A stretch of DNA of 64,000 nt from Phanerochaete sordida (lineage: Eukaryota > Basidiomycota > Agaricomycetes > Polyporales > Phanerochaetaceae). The stretch lies in the NCBI GenBank assembly GCA_019973155.2, contig BPQB01000002.1:1240001-1304000 (forward strand), in the 5' to 3' direction. The position numbers were made by a program, and so were the translations under genes. Below the pieces are notes generated by a model that searched no databases, was not told the DNA's origin, and worked only from the letters and a program-made list of their open reading frames with translations. Of the stretch, positions 20,278 through 31,065 are shown piece by piece (positions within the stretch are counted from its first letter, which is position 1; every line of letters begins with the position of its first letter).

Positions 20278-21503
20278 TCACTCCAGGAATTTCTCTACAC
20301 GAGCGAGGACCCTGGCGGACCCGCGTAAGATGGAACGCAAACGGCGGTTGAGGATCGCGTTGGTCTCCTCGTCGCGCCGATCCTCCCTCGCCTGCGCGAT
20401 GGCCTGCTCGAGGGCGATGGGCAGCGAGATTGCGATGCGCGTGAGCTCGAGCGTGAGGCGGAAGCGGCGGCGGAGGTCGAAGTAGGAGAGCTGGCGGAAG
20501 GCGTGCTGCACCTCGACGAGGCGCACGACCTCGGTGTGCAGGGCGAGCACACACGCGCGGCATGCTGCGCGATGAGGTCATCAGTCGAGGCCGTCCGCGT
20601 GCGAGTCTCAGGCGCCGGCGACTCACTGAGCGCACGTTCGCGGATCGCCTGCAGCGAGTGCAGGACCATGTCGATGCCCTCGTCGCCGAGGCGCAGCGCG
20701 GGGTTCAGGTCGTTCATGGCCCCTGCGGCGCGGTGTGAGCGGCACAGCGCACGGAGAGGGGCGCGACGCACGCAGCAGTGTCCGGACCGTCTCGAGATCG
20801 CCCTCGAGGAAGTCGGTGAAGACGCCCAGGACGACGCTGCGAAAGGTCTCTTCCGCCTGCGCGTACGGCCGCGCCGAGAAGTCTGCGGTTCGCGAAGCGT
20901 CCGCGTCGTAGCACCGCTTCGACGCGGGCTTGCTGAGTATGTCGTACGCGACGTTTACCTTCTGAAACGCCTCCGTCGCGTCCGCGTTCCCAGGAAACTT
21001 GCTGTCCCACATTGGGTCGTCAGTGGCTGCGGTCGGCTCCGTGCAGGGAAGCACTCACTCTGGGTGACAGGCCTTGCTGCGCGACAGGTACGCTCGCCGC
21101 AGGGCTAATCTGTCGAGCGCGGCTTTGCGCGAGACCCCTAATATCTCGTACAGGTCGTTTTTGGAAAGTATCTCTTCTATGACCGGGTGCTTGGGCCTCG
21201 GAGGTGGCGTATTGTCGAACTCTGAGGCTAATGACGAGGAGGAAGAGGACGCGGACGAGCAGCTGAAGTCCGAACTGTCATTAATGCCGGGGTGTTCGCT
21301 TTCGTCTTGGCCCCAGCTGAGCATATGCGGCTTGGACGAGGAGCCTTGCTGGAAAAGCCAGTCATCATCCTCCGCTTTTTCGTCGTCTATTGGCAAATAA
21401 AAATATGACGAGGCTGGGCACAATCATGTTTAGTGGGATCCATGCGGTCGGCAGGCAGGCCCATACCGGAATTAAGGACAGCAGACGAGAAAGAGGAGAA
21501 CAT
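20278..21503 (-). CDS. J-domain protein, unassigned class
   Basis: Five exons (21467-21503, 21059-21386, 20772-21001, 20627-20722, 20278-20564) give about 325 residues. After an acidic/Ser-rich N-terminus the J domain reads NDLYEILGVSRKAALDRLAL, then KACHPDKFPGN, where HPD is created exactly by joining exons 2 and 3, then FQKVNVAYDILSKPASKRCYD. The C-terminal 150 residues are helical with charged repeats (LRRRFRLTLELTRIAISLPI) and have no zinc finger or G/F region, so this is a class C J-protein. It presumably directs an Hsp70 to a particular client or site; none can be named. No signal peptide or membrane span is seen. The start at 21503 was chosen because it splices in phase through an 80-bp GTATGG...TAG intron. 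Confidence 0.72.
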
Positions 21504-21600
21504 GGTCGTCAAGACGTGAACCTGACGGGAGACCCATGTGATTGTGCGTCTACTAGCGTGCACTCTAATTCTGTGCACAGACTCGATCTAGATCGTAATC

Positions 21601-22915
21601 TCAAGACACCGTCGCGCCCAGCGCCTCCGCCAGCTTGCGTGCCTCCCGCTTCACCTCGCCACGCTCGCCCATCACCGTCAGCTTGACCGTCTCCTGCTCG
21701 GAGAGCAGCTCCGCGTCCGTCGTCTCCGTGAGGTCGTATCTACCGAACGCCCAGTTCAAAATGCGCACGCCCCCGTGCGTCCTCACAAAGCCCTTCACCC
21801 GCCACACCGCCTCTTTCGAGAGCTTTCCGAGCGCAGTGGATAGGGCCGCCTCCGAAGCTAGGGTCGCGGGCGTTGTCGAGCTTGCCGCATGACCCTCCTT
21901 GCTACACGAGCAAGGAGAGTCGCCCGCCTCGTGGACGTGGCTATGCGTCAGCTCAGGACCAGCGTACACTGTTGCGGTCTGCACTTCGTCGTGATGACTG
22001 GCATCGAGGACGAGCTCGTCCTTCTCCAAATACAACTTCGAGTCGAGGCCGAAAATAAGCGAGGGATCCACGCCGTTACGACCCTCGCATTTGATTTTCG
22101 GCGTTAGGTCGTTGAGGGTGTTAAGGTGGTCGATGAGGATGTCCAGTTGTCGTTCAGATACATGTTCCCATTTATTCTGCAGAATGCTGGTGTCAGTAGA
22201 GGAGCAAAGTACCTGCCAAAGACACGTACGATGATGATCATATCTGTGTAGCTTGCTTGCATGCGAGCAGTCGGTGAGGTATCCTCGTAGCCGGTGAAAT
22301 TCTCAGCGTCAATGACGGTGAGGATGGCGTCCAGCTTGAGATCCCGGTCGGTTTCTCTCTCCAGCTCGCGAATCTGGAATGCGAGAGTAGCTGGGAAGGC
22401 CGACCCTCTGGAGCCTGACGTCACCGAGCTATTCGATGAACGGGATAGACGTGACGAACGAGCATTCAATGATGATCCTGTCGGGACGGAACTTTTCTGC
22501 GGTGGTAGTATTACAGTCAGAGATACGCTCTGCGATAGATTTAATGCATGCTACCTCTTATTTCGAGCAACGCCGTCTTCATCTGACCGACGAGGACGCA
22601 GCACCTGAAATGGCATTTGTATCAACACGGAAAGGACCAGCTTGGTACTCACATACATCCATTGAGTATCTCGCTTACAGCCGCAAGACTGGACTGCTTT
22701 GCAAGTTTGCTATCGACTAGTGAATGTCAAATGCATTGCATGTGGTCATTTATGTTCTTCCCACCTTCGACATCGCCGAATTCATTCTTGAGGAGCACAA
22801 CCTTGTAGTCTGCGGGCAGGCGCGACAGCAAGGAAAGAATTATGTTCGTCTTCCCAGCCCCCAGAAAGCCTGTAAAGACAGTGATTGGAATGGGCTTTTG
22901 AGGATTGTCGGCCAT
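21601..22915 (-). CDS. COG0523 (CobW/ZNG1-like) metallochaperone GTPase
   Basis: Six exons (22765-22915, 22653-22716, 22555-22604, 22460-22496, 22230-22407, 21601-22176) give 351 residues. The order is TVFTGFLGAGKTN (Walker A), LKNEFGDVE (switch), LNGCMCC (the CXCC zinc-binding motif, formed across an intron), IIIECSGSAFP (Walker B region), and NKWEHVSE (NKxD-like, with Trp-Glu). A C-terminal CobW_C domain (WRVKGFVRTHGGVRILNWAFG) closes the protein. Between the domains lies a metal-binding-looking stretch, SHHDE, then THSHVHEAGDSPCSCSKEGH. Members use GTP hydrolysis to deliver metal, and ZNG1 delivers zinc to methionine aminopeptidase. The start is 222 bp from the divergent VTT protein. Family is firm; the metal and client are inferred. 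Confidence 0.88.
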
Positions 22916-23137
22916 GGCGGTCTGGACGAGCTTGGTGGCGTCGGTCTACATGCGCATGGGGCCGACGGGCGCCTGTTGCGGCTCGGGGTTGTCGGCGGGG
23001 GGCGCCGCAGCAGCGGCAAACGCTGCCAAATGCGGTGCACTTTCCCACAGTGGGGACGGCTCCTGTTTCGTTCTCCTCGCTCTACTCGCTCACTCCCTCC
23101 CCTTCCCCTGTGCCCACTCGTCGCCCGCTGCATCGCC

Positions 23138-24482
23138 ATGCAGCCCATTCCACAAGTCCTGCAGCAGCAGCACTCGCAGGAGCCATACCACGACGCCAGC
23201 TCTTCATATTCTCTCAACACCGTCGTAGACCAGCCTTCGCCCACACAGCGGACTGCGCTTCTTCCGACTTCCTCCTCCTCGTCTACGCTCAACAGCTATG
23301 GGGCCACCCCTCCGGCCAAGCCTTCTTCGAGGCGGCTTCTCGTCACGGCTACTCTGAAAATGGCTGTCATCTTCATCCTGAGCACTGCCGTTCTGGGCGC
23401 GACGTTGTGGCTCGCCCTGCCCACACTTGAGCAGTATGTCCCCGGATTCCTAAATATATGCCATGTCTAACATTATGCGTGCGTCAATAGGGACGACAGG
23501 CCGCATCTCAAGATCCCGAAGTCCTTCGCAGAGCTCCAAGCACTCAACGCTCTGCTCAAGAAGTATAGAGACATCTATCCTTACCGCATCGTCATCTGCT
23601 ATGTAACGACATACTTCTTGTGCGTTCGACCACCTTGCTTGTTCACTCCATGTCGCTCATGAGCTCTACAGCTTGCAAGCTTTCTCCCTCCCGGGATCCA
23701 TGTATCTCTCCATCCTGGGCGGCGCGGTGTGGGGCGTTCCCCGCGCGCTTCCTCTGGCATGCACATGCGTCGCCACTGGCGCGACGCTGTGCTACTTCAT
23801 CAGTGCCGCGCTGGGACCCGCCTTGCTCACTGTTCCGAAGTGGAAGGCGCGCTTCGACGTCTGGGCGGACAAGATACGCGCACAGAGAGACAACCTCATT
23901 TCGTTCCTTATCGTTCTCCGCATTGCCCCGTTCCCTCCTCACTGGGTCGTGAACGTCATGTGCCCCCACCTCGACATTGGCGTCGTCCCATTCTGGATCA
24001 GTACATGGCTCGGCATTTTCGGCGTCACGGTCATCCATACAACCATCGGAGGAAGTCTTGACGATATGACTTCACCCGCTGACTTCCACCTCATCTCCTG
24101 GAAGAACTTCTTCCTGCTCTCTGCGGTCGTTGTCGGGGCCATGATCCCCGTCGGCCTCCGGTATTTCTTCAAGCGCCAGCTGCAGTCTGTCGCCGATGTC
24201 GAGGCGACGGCGGAGTCGGAAGGCGAACGATACCACGACGAGGAGGACGACGTCATCCTCGCTTCTGGCCCTCAGGTCCACCCGAGCAAGGGCAAGACTG
24301 CCCAGTTGATCGTTCTCTCCGACGACGAGAGCGACAGCTACTCGGATGAGGAAAGCGACGAGGATGTCATTCTGGAGGCTGGGCCCGCGCTCATCGTCAA
24401 GAAAGACGGTGCGAGCGGCTCGCAAACCGCCGAACCAGCGCCTCCTCCGGTGCGGGATTGGCGTGCGGAGGACCTCCTATAG
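23138..24482 (+). CDS. VTT-domain (TMEM41-like/DedA) membrane protein
   Basis: Three exons (23138-23433, 23491-23619, 23672-24482), 411 residues. A Gln/Ser-rich cytosolic N-terminus leads to a first span (LKMAVIFILSTAVLGATLWLAL). The VTT core follows: ICYVTTYFFLQAFSLPGS, then MYLSILGGAVWGV, CVATGATLCYFIS, the amphipathic helix region, LRIAPFPPHWVVN and GTFLG-like STWLGIFGV. The FxxRxxPxxPNW-like RIAPFPPHW and the SLPGS motif place it near TMEM41A/B, ER lipid scramblases acting in lipid distribution and autophagosome formation, more than the Tvp38/TMEM64 group. The C-terminal 110 residues are strongly acidic (DDESDSYSDEESDEDV). Role is inferred from family only. Confidence 0.82.
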
Positions 24483-25493
24483 TGGCCAACGACTTCCGCA
24501 CCTGTCTTGCACATCATTCACGGACCTGGCCTCTCCTGTTGTACACCCCTCTTTTAGAATTCTGTCAATGCTTTCGGTGACGAAGGTTACGTGTTGTGTT
24601 ACTAATGGTTCTGTGCGGTCCTGTTCATGTATGATTACCATGTGGCGAGTGGTACACGGCTTCTGCAAGTAGCACCCTGTATAATCGTTCTTTCAACTAC
24701 TACGGAATTGTTTGCTTTGGAACAGGCCCGGGTGGTCGGAGGTGGTAGGGTCTGGTGTGCGGTTCTGCTTCCAGGAGGGCGCTTCTACAGCAACACGGGG
24801 CGGTGGAACGCGCGCGACGCGGTGTCAAGCACACAGCCTTCGAATCAAGTGCATAGCCAAACACTGACTCTGCCGCGCCAGGTGCAACGTCGCCCGGTTG
24901 GCAAGAGTCAGACGGCTGCTTATTGTAGCCAGCGACGGAAAGCGAAGGCAACATGTCCTACATTTGCAGCCGCTTTGCGACCGTGGCGCATCGGCGCTTG
25001 TGCGCACCAGTATCTCCGGGAATTTTACAGAGTCGTTCAGCATTATTGAGACACATTGAGAGCTGAACGGAATTTGTGTCAGACACTCCTTGGGCCAGAG
25101 GCAAGAACCGGAGCACCTGGGTCTTGTTCTTTTCGTATTATTTTGGGTTGATTAGCCGTGGCCGAATTTGGACTTTGTGTGTGCGGGTGTGTGCCACTAG
25201 CTAAGCCCTGTCCTTCAGACTCGAGGGCTTCGCCGAAATCTGCCCCGTGCACTCTCCCACCACCACCTCCCCCCGTCCCTCCCTGCCGTCCCCCTCCGTT
25301 CACGACATTGCTATCCTCATTGCTATTATAGACGGTGGACGTACGCTACTCTCCGCCTCGTGCGGCCCTGGAACCTCCCTCTCGTCACCCGTCCCTCTGA
25401 AATCCGACTATCCGCCCGTCTCCCTCTGGTGTCCGGACTCCATCGGCACCGGTACCGCAGCGCGCAGGTTCCCCCCACTCTCGTCTGCCCACT
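24483..25493. other. Intergenic region VTT protein to ARID protein
   Basis: About 1 kb. The last 250 bp before 25494 are pyrimidine-rich, as is common in basidiomycete promoters. No gene, repeat or RNA was recognised. Confidence 0.4.
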
Positions 25494-28400
25494 ATGATGC
25501 CACAGCACTTCAACCCCACCCTCGGCGGTCAGCAGGGCATGCCCCAGCAGCAACACCCTCCGCAGGCTCAAGTCGATCACCATCAGCAGTCCGTGCAAGG
25601 CGTACTCAACGATAACCGCGCATGGCAGCAGATGGCCCAGTTGCAGCAGTTCAGGCAGCAGCAGGGGGTGGGCGATATGGGCGGAGGGCCGAGTAATTCT
25701 AACCATGTAAGTACTTCGTGTCCTTCGTATGCTGCCGTTTCACCCCTCTTTCTGCCTCGACGTCGCTCCTCTCTGCCGCCATCCCCTGCCATCGACTCCT
25801 TTGTCTCCGCGCGCGCCCCGTCGTCGCATTTTCTGGCATTATTTCGCGCATTTACGCCTCCCCTCGAGTCTTCGCTTCCCGCCTGCTTATGTCATCACGG
25901 CATGCCCTTTTTGGGCGTCCGATCAATCTGAATGGCTTACCGACTCCCTTTCAGGTGCTCGACCTCATACGCAACCAGCAGTTTGCTCGACAGCAGCAGC
26001 AGATGCAGCAGGCGCACCAGCAGCAGCAGTTCGGCTTCGGGGGGCCGATGAATGCCAACGCCGGCGCGCCAGCTATGCAGGAGCAGCAGGGGCACAATTT
26101 TCAGCAGTTTCAGAAGCAATTCACCCCCGCGCAGCTGCAGTCCATCGCTCGCAACCCCGCCATGCTCCAGGCCCTTCAGAACCAGACGGGAATGAGCCGT
26201 CAGCTCGATCTCATGGTCGCACACCAGAGTCAGCAGTCGAACCAGACGAACAACGCTTCCGCGGTCGCGTTCCGACAGCTCCAGCAGCAGCAGCAGCAGC
26301 ACCAACAGCAACAGCAACAACAGCAACAGCAACAGCAACAACAGCAGCTGCAGCTGCAGGCAGGCATGGGGAATCAGATGCTGGGAAACCTAGGGCAGGG
26401 CGGCTTCTTCAACAATTCCTCGATGTCTCAGCAGTCGCCTGATAACCTCACTGGACTGCTGCCCAACGGAATGGCGAACCAGCGTCAAGCGGGCATGCCG
26501 CCCCTCGCCATGGCCCAGAGACCCCCGGGGCAGGTGCCACAAGTCCCTCACAACGCTGTGCATCTGGTGCAGCAGCGACAGCTCGAGAACAAGGCGAAGC
26601 TCGCTGAGCTGCGGCGGAAGGAGCAAATGCTGGCGACCGCCCCGATGAACCCCCAACTCCGACTCGAGATGAACAACGTCCAGCAAGAGATCTCACAGGT
26701 CCTTAACATGGACACGAAGTTGACATCGATGTTGCAGCAACACCAAGGTCGTGCACAGCCGAACATGTAAGTCGTGTTCTCTGACGTCTGGAGTTCTCGC
26801 TCACCTCATCGGCGCAGAAACGGTATGAACATGCAGCCTCAGGGCGTTCAGCCTGGTAACATGTTACCGAACCATCAACCCGTTCCAAATTGGCTCCCGC
26901 AGAACGGGCCTTCCCCCGTTAACAACTTCGGCAACGGCCAGTTACAGTCGATGTCTTCGAATACCCCTCTGCAGCAGCATGCTCAACCCAACCATACCCC
27001 CGGTGTTCTTCCCCCTCATAATCTTGCCATACAACCCCCTCGATCCGGTCCTACGCCCATCTCTCACAACATGTCACAGAATGGTATGCAGAGCTCGCCA
27101 AATATGCCCCGGCCTATGGCGAGTCCGCCGAACGTCAACCAGCCTCAGCCCTCCATGCAGAACGCCATGCCGCAGCTTTCACAGCAGCAGTCGTTCCAGC
27201 AAGGTCCGCGTCCTGGACAGACCCAGATGCCACCTGGAAACCAGATCCCCGCGCTCCCTGCTGAGGCCTTCAAGGCCGCGTACAGCCAGTGGTGTCAAAA
27301 GAACAATCTTGTGCACGACGAGCAACTACTGCAGATTGAGGGCAAAAAGATCGATCTGCATCGGCTACATCAAGAGGTTATCGCGGCTGGAACGATGCAC
27401 AGGGTAAGTGCCAACTTCTTGTGCTCATTTCTTTGTCTCACTTGTCGCAGCTTGGTAACAACCTCGACCTTTGGGCCATCGTAGGTGGCCGATTGGAGTT
27501 TGTTCAGTTTCCCGGTAAAGGGCCCGATGACCCTCCCAGGTCGGGACCTGGCGTCGCGCAGAAGCTGCAGCACGTCTACCGAGAATACCTCTCAACGTTC
27601 GACTCCACCTTCCTACGCTCGGTTCTCTCGAAGCGCTACGGGCCGTCTGCCGTTCAAGCGAATCCTCAGCCGCCTCAAGGCCCACAAGGTCTCGGCGGCG
27701 GCGGCGGTCCCTCTGCGCCTGCTGTTACACCCAACGCCGCAGTGCACAACGCTCAGATGAATAACGCCAACACGAACGCGCTTCCGCAGGGTTCCAATGG
27801 ACTGATGTCTATGCAGTCTCTCGGTCAGCTAGTCGGCACCAACGACCCCTCGCGTATCTGGACCATCATGCAGTACTCTCAGTGGAGCTCGGATGACTTG
27901 CGACGACGCGGCGTCCAGGAGAACGTCATCAACATAGTCGAGAATCATCGTGCTATACTCCAGCGGTCGTACCAGGGTCATGTCACCTTACAGAACAGCA
28001 TCAAGGGCGGTCAAGGCTTGGCCAACGTTCCGCAGATGCAAAATCATCAGCTTGCGCTCGCCCAACAGATTCGGCAAGCGCAGGCGGCGCAGCAGGCTGC
28101 AGCGAACATGTCTCAGAACGGTCAGTTGTAGCACCTCGCAGTCTTCTGATGTCTCTCACTCCTCTGTGTGTGCCAGCTCCCAATGCCTCCCAACCGACTG
28201 TCGCACGTCCCGGGCCAAACGGCAATCTCATGGGAAGACCGCCTGTAGAGCATTTGCAGAAGGCCATGGAGAAGATTCGGCACTTGAAGATGATGGCGAC
28301 GAACGCATTGCAACGCGGTAAGTCATAATGGTATCGCAGACACGATGAAGTCTTGACAGTACTCCAGCCCAGGTCCATGACGCGCGCCTCGTTCCGGACG

Positions 28401-29929
28401 ACCAGCGCTTCCAGTTCAACACGGTTTTCGAGCAGTTGCACAAGATGGCCAGCGACCTCGATCAACAGGCCAAGTTAACGATGTTTGCTTGCGTTATGAA
28501 AGAAGAAACGTTGAAGCGACTCATTGAGATCGTATGTTTTTTATACATCATCTAGTACTATCGAAGCTTATCGTCCGTCTAGATTGTCGCGACGCAGCAC
28601 CAGCGAATGCTTCTGACGTCTTCAAGCGTGCCGCGGTATATCATGGGCTTGGAAAACGCCCGTCAATATCTGCAGATATGTCAGAATGTCGCCGAGAACC
28701 TGGCCAAGCGGGCACAGTCGGTGCCTCTCGAGGCGTTTGTCGTCGGCAACCGTGGTGGACCGCCACCGCCACCGCACATGCAACAGCAAGCAAGCCCTCC
28801 TCAAATACTTCCTCCAGCATCTGACCTTGCCGCCTTGCAACGTCCCACGCCAAGTCCCAGACCCCCGTCTCAACAGGCACAGCCCCACGTGCCTCAGCTC
28901 TTGCCGCATCCCAATGTCTCCACTCCACCAATGCAACCCAGCCCTCGTACTCACCCGATCCCGACCACTCCCGTCCCCACTCCCGCCAAAGCTTTGAAGA
29001 AGCCTGCAGTCGTCGCCGACGCAGCAGCTTCCACGCCCCCTGCGTCAGCTTCTACCCCGGCAAACCCGCCAACACCAGTTCACATCGCCAGTTCTCCACA
29101 GACTCCGAAGTCGCCGAAGGTGAAGGCACCCCCGAAGCCTAAGCCAAAGCGCAAGCCGTCTATCAAAGGACAGCCTGCGTCTGCATCCACACCCAACCTT
29201 CCCGTCTCTGCGGCCACCCCCACCGCCGATCAGCCATCCCCTGCTGCTGCGACGCCCGATTCGGCTAAGCGGAAGAGGGAGGACGATGTCCTCGGCTCCT
29301 CCTCGAATGGCACTCAGTCGCCGTTGAAGAAGCCAAAGACCGACTGGGAAGGCCCCGAGAGCGAGGAGCTTGCCAAGAAGAAACAGGCCTTGGAGGCCAT
29401 CATCACCGAGGAGGATGCTACGAAGTACTTGGAGAACATCGAAGAGATACTGTCCGGGGTTTCAGGCGACGTCCCAATAGAGGTTCAAGATACCCTGAAC
29501 CAGCTCCTTCAAAACCTGTCCGACATACCCGGTTACGACTCTGCGTCGGACCCGACAGCCATGCGTCCTTCCACACCGCCGAATCCGCCTCCTGGAGGGG
29601 ACGGCTTGGAATTCTTTGATTTCACGCTGTACACGGAGGATGAGCGAGGGTCAAAAGCTCCTACTCCTGACCTTGTGCAGACGTCATCTACCAACCCAAG
29701 TCCAGGGTCTGACGCAGACAGCAGTCACAGTGCGCCTGCAGCGTCTGACACGGTTCACATCGCGGACCATAGGGGCGATGAAGAACTGGACGGAACGGAC
29801 ATGCTCCGCTTAGGATTCTTCGACGAGGTCAACGGCGGTCCGCAGGCAGCGTACTTCAATCCTGGCGAGTTCAAGTACGATGGGTCCATGCAGACGTTAG
29901 GGGAGGCCTGGGCATTCATGGATCGCTGA
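25494..29929 (+). CDS. SWI1: ARID/BRIGHT-domain protein with polyglutamine tracts (SWI1-like, SWI/SNF subunit)
   Basis: Seven exons: 25494-25706, 25955-26766, 26818-27403, 27451-28120, 28177-28317, 28368-28531 and 28583-29929 (1310 residues). The N-terminal third is Gln-rich, with an uninterrupted CAG/CAA-coded Gln/His tract around 26280-26350. The ARID domain begins at PAEAFKAAYSQWCQKNN, continues through IDLHRLHQEVIAAG and across an intron to LGNNLDLWAIVGGRLEFVQF, and ends near LQHVYREYLSTFDS. It binds DNA in chromatin remodellers. The C-terminal half carries Pro/Thr-rich linkers, a basic patch (PPKPKPKRKPSIKG, KRKRED) and an acidic tail. Length, polyQ and single ARID fit fungal Swi1, which targets SWI/SNF to promoters; low conservation outside ARID keeps this short of certain. 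The first intron (248 bp) is unusually long for this window. Confidence 0.72.
26281..26350 (+). repeat. CAG/CAA polyglutamine repeat tract
   Basis: About 70 bp of nearly pure CAG and CAA codons inside the SWI1-like gene, encoding mostly Gln with one His. The mixture of CAG and CAA suggests selection on Gln content rather than simple slippage. Length may vary between strains. Confidence 0.8.
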
Positions 29930-31065
29930 GTGGAATCTTTATCGACGCTTGGGTTTCTTGCTTCCGCCCTTTGGCTGTCTATTCTATTTTAGGTGTCGGC
30001 TTGCTGTGTGCTATATACTCATCTCAGGATCTCCCGGTACTTTACCATCATCCTCTGTCGTCGCATCTGCTGTTGTCTTTTGATTATATCCTCTCTACTC
30101 GTGCGCTGTGTATTTCTACTTCCCTTCGCTTGCTATCGATAACACCCTGGTTACTGGACTCCCCCGCCCTAGTGTGGCGCACCTGACCGGCACCGGGTGA
30201 AGAGAGAAGGTACGAACGACGCCATCTGACTGCGCACTTGCCCTGGCGGGACTGATGCTGAACAGAAACCACTGCAGTCGTTAATTGCCTCCCTGCAGTC
30301 CGCTCTATCTCCCTCTCGTCCCCAGTCGCATGAAGCTCGGCTTGTGGGCGCAGACGTCAGCCTTACAGATCACCGAAGAACCTGTCACGGTCATGGCGTA
30401 TCCCCTGGGTAAAAAATAGTCTGACAGCAGAACCCACGCAGCACACGGCGGGCGCACGCCCCCCGAAAGGAAGCCAAGACCATTGTCTGCTTTCACCGGG
30501 CGACGACGCCGTGCGTCTACCCACATGGGCAAAATCCTCGCAATTCATCCCTTCGTTCTTGACATAGACGTCGACGTCCTGGCATGGCGTGCATGTATAT
30601 TGTTTGTCTGCGGCACTCGAGCGGTACGAGCGCAGCCCTATCGTCCTCCTGCGGTACGTTTTCTAATCATCACTTGAACGTTCGCCACCTGCTGACTTCT
30701 ATGCTGCATGCAGGTCGTGGATCTCAGCCACGGCTGCTCTCAGGAATCTCTTGACGTTGACGTCGGACGTGTGTATGTTTCTCCCTGTTCGACGTTTCTT
30801 TCCGCCAAATGACCGTTCCACACCGTCGCGTTTGCTCGGGCCCACGGTGCGCAAGCATTGGGCTCCGGCTCTGCGTCGCATTATGCTAGCCAATTGCCAT
30901 GAGCGAGGCCCATGGTCACTGGCTGCGACCTGAGCTGCCTGCCTCCAAGACACACTCGCGCGCTGCAAGTATAAAGCGCCGCACGTCCGATACCTCATTC
31001 TCCATCCCCGGCTCTCAACCCTTCCCCTTCACACAGCCCTCCTATCCCGAGCACCCGCTGCATCC
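29930..31065. other. Intergenic region SWI1-like to oxalate decarboxylase
   Basis: About 1.1 kb, the longest spacer of the window. It holds the 3' UTR of the ARID gene and the upstream region of the oxalate decarboxylase gene, with a TATA box at 30970-30975. No supported gene was seen; open frames are short and unsupported. Confidence 0.4.
30970..30975 (+). promoter_or_regulatory. TATA box of oxalate decarboxylase
   Basis: TATAAA (in AGTATAAAGCG) about 95 bp upstream of the ATG at 31066, followed by a CT-rich stretch (31000-31050) typical of highly expressed fungal genes. Confidence 0.6.
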
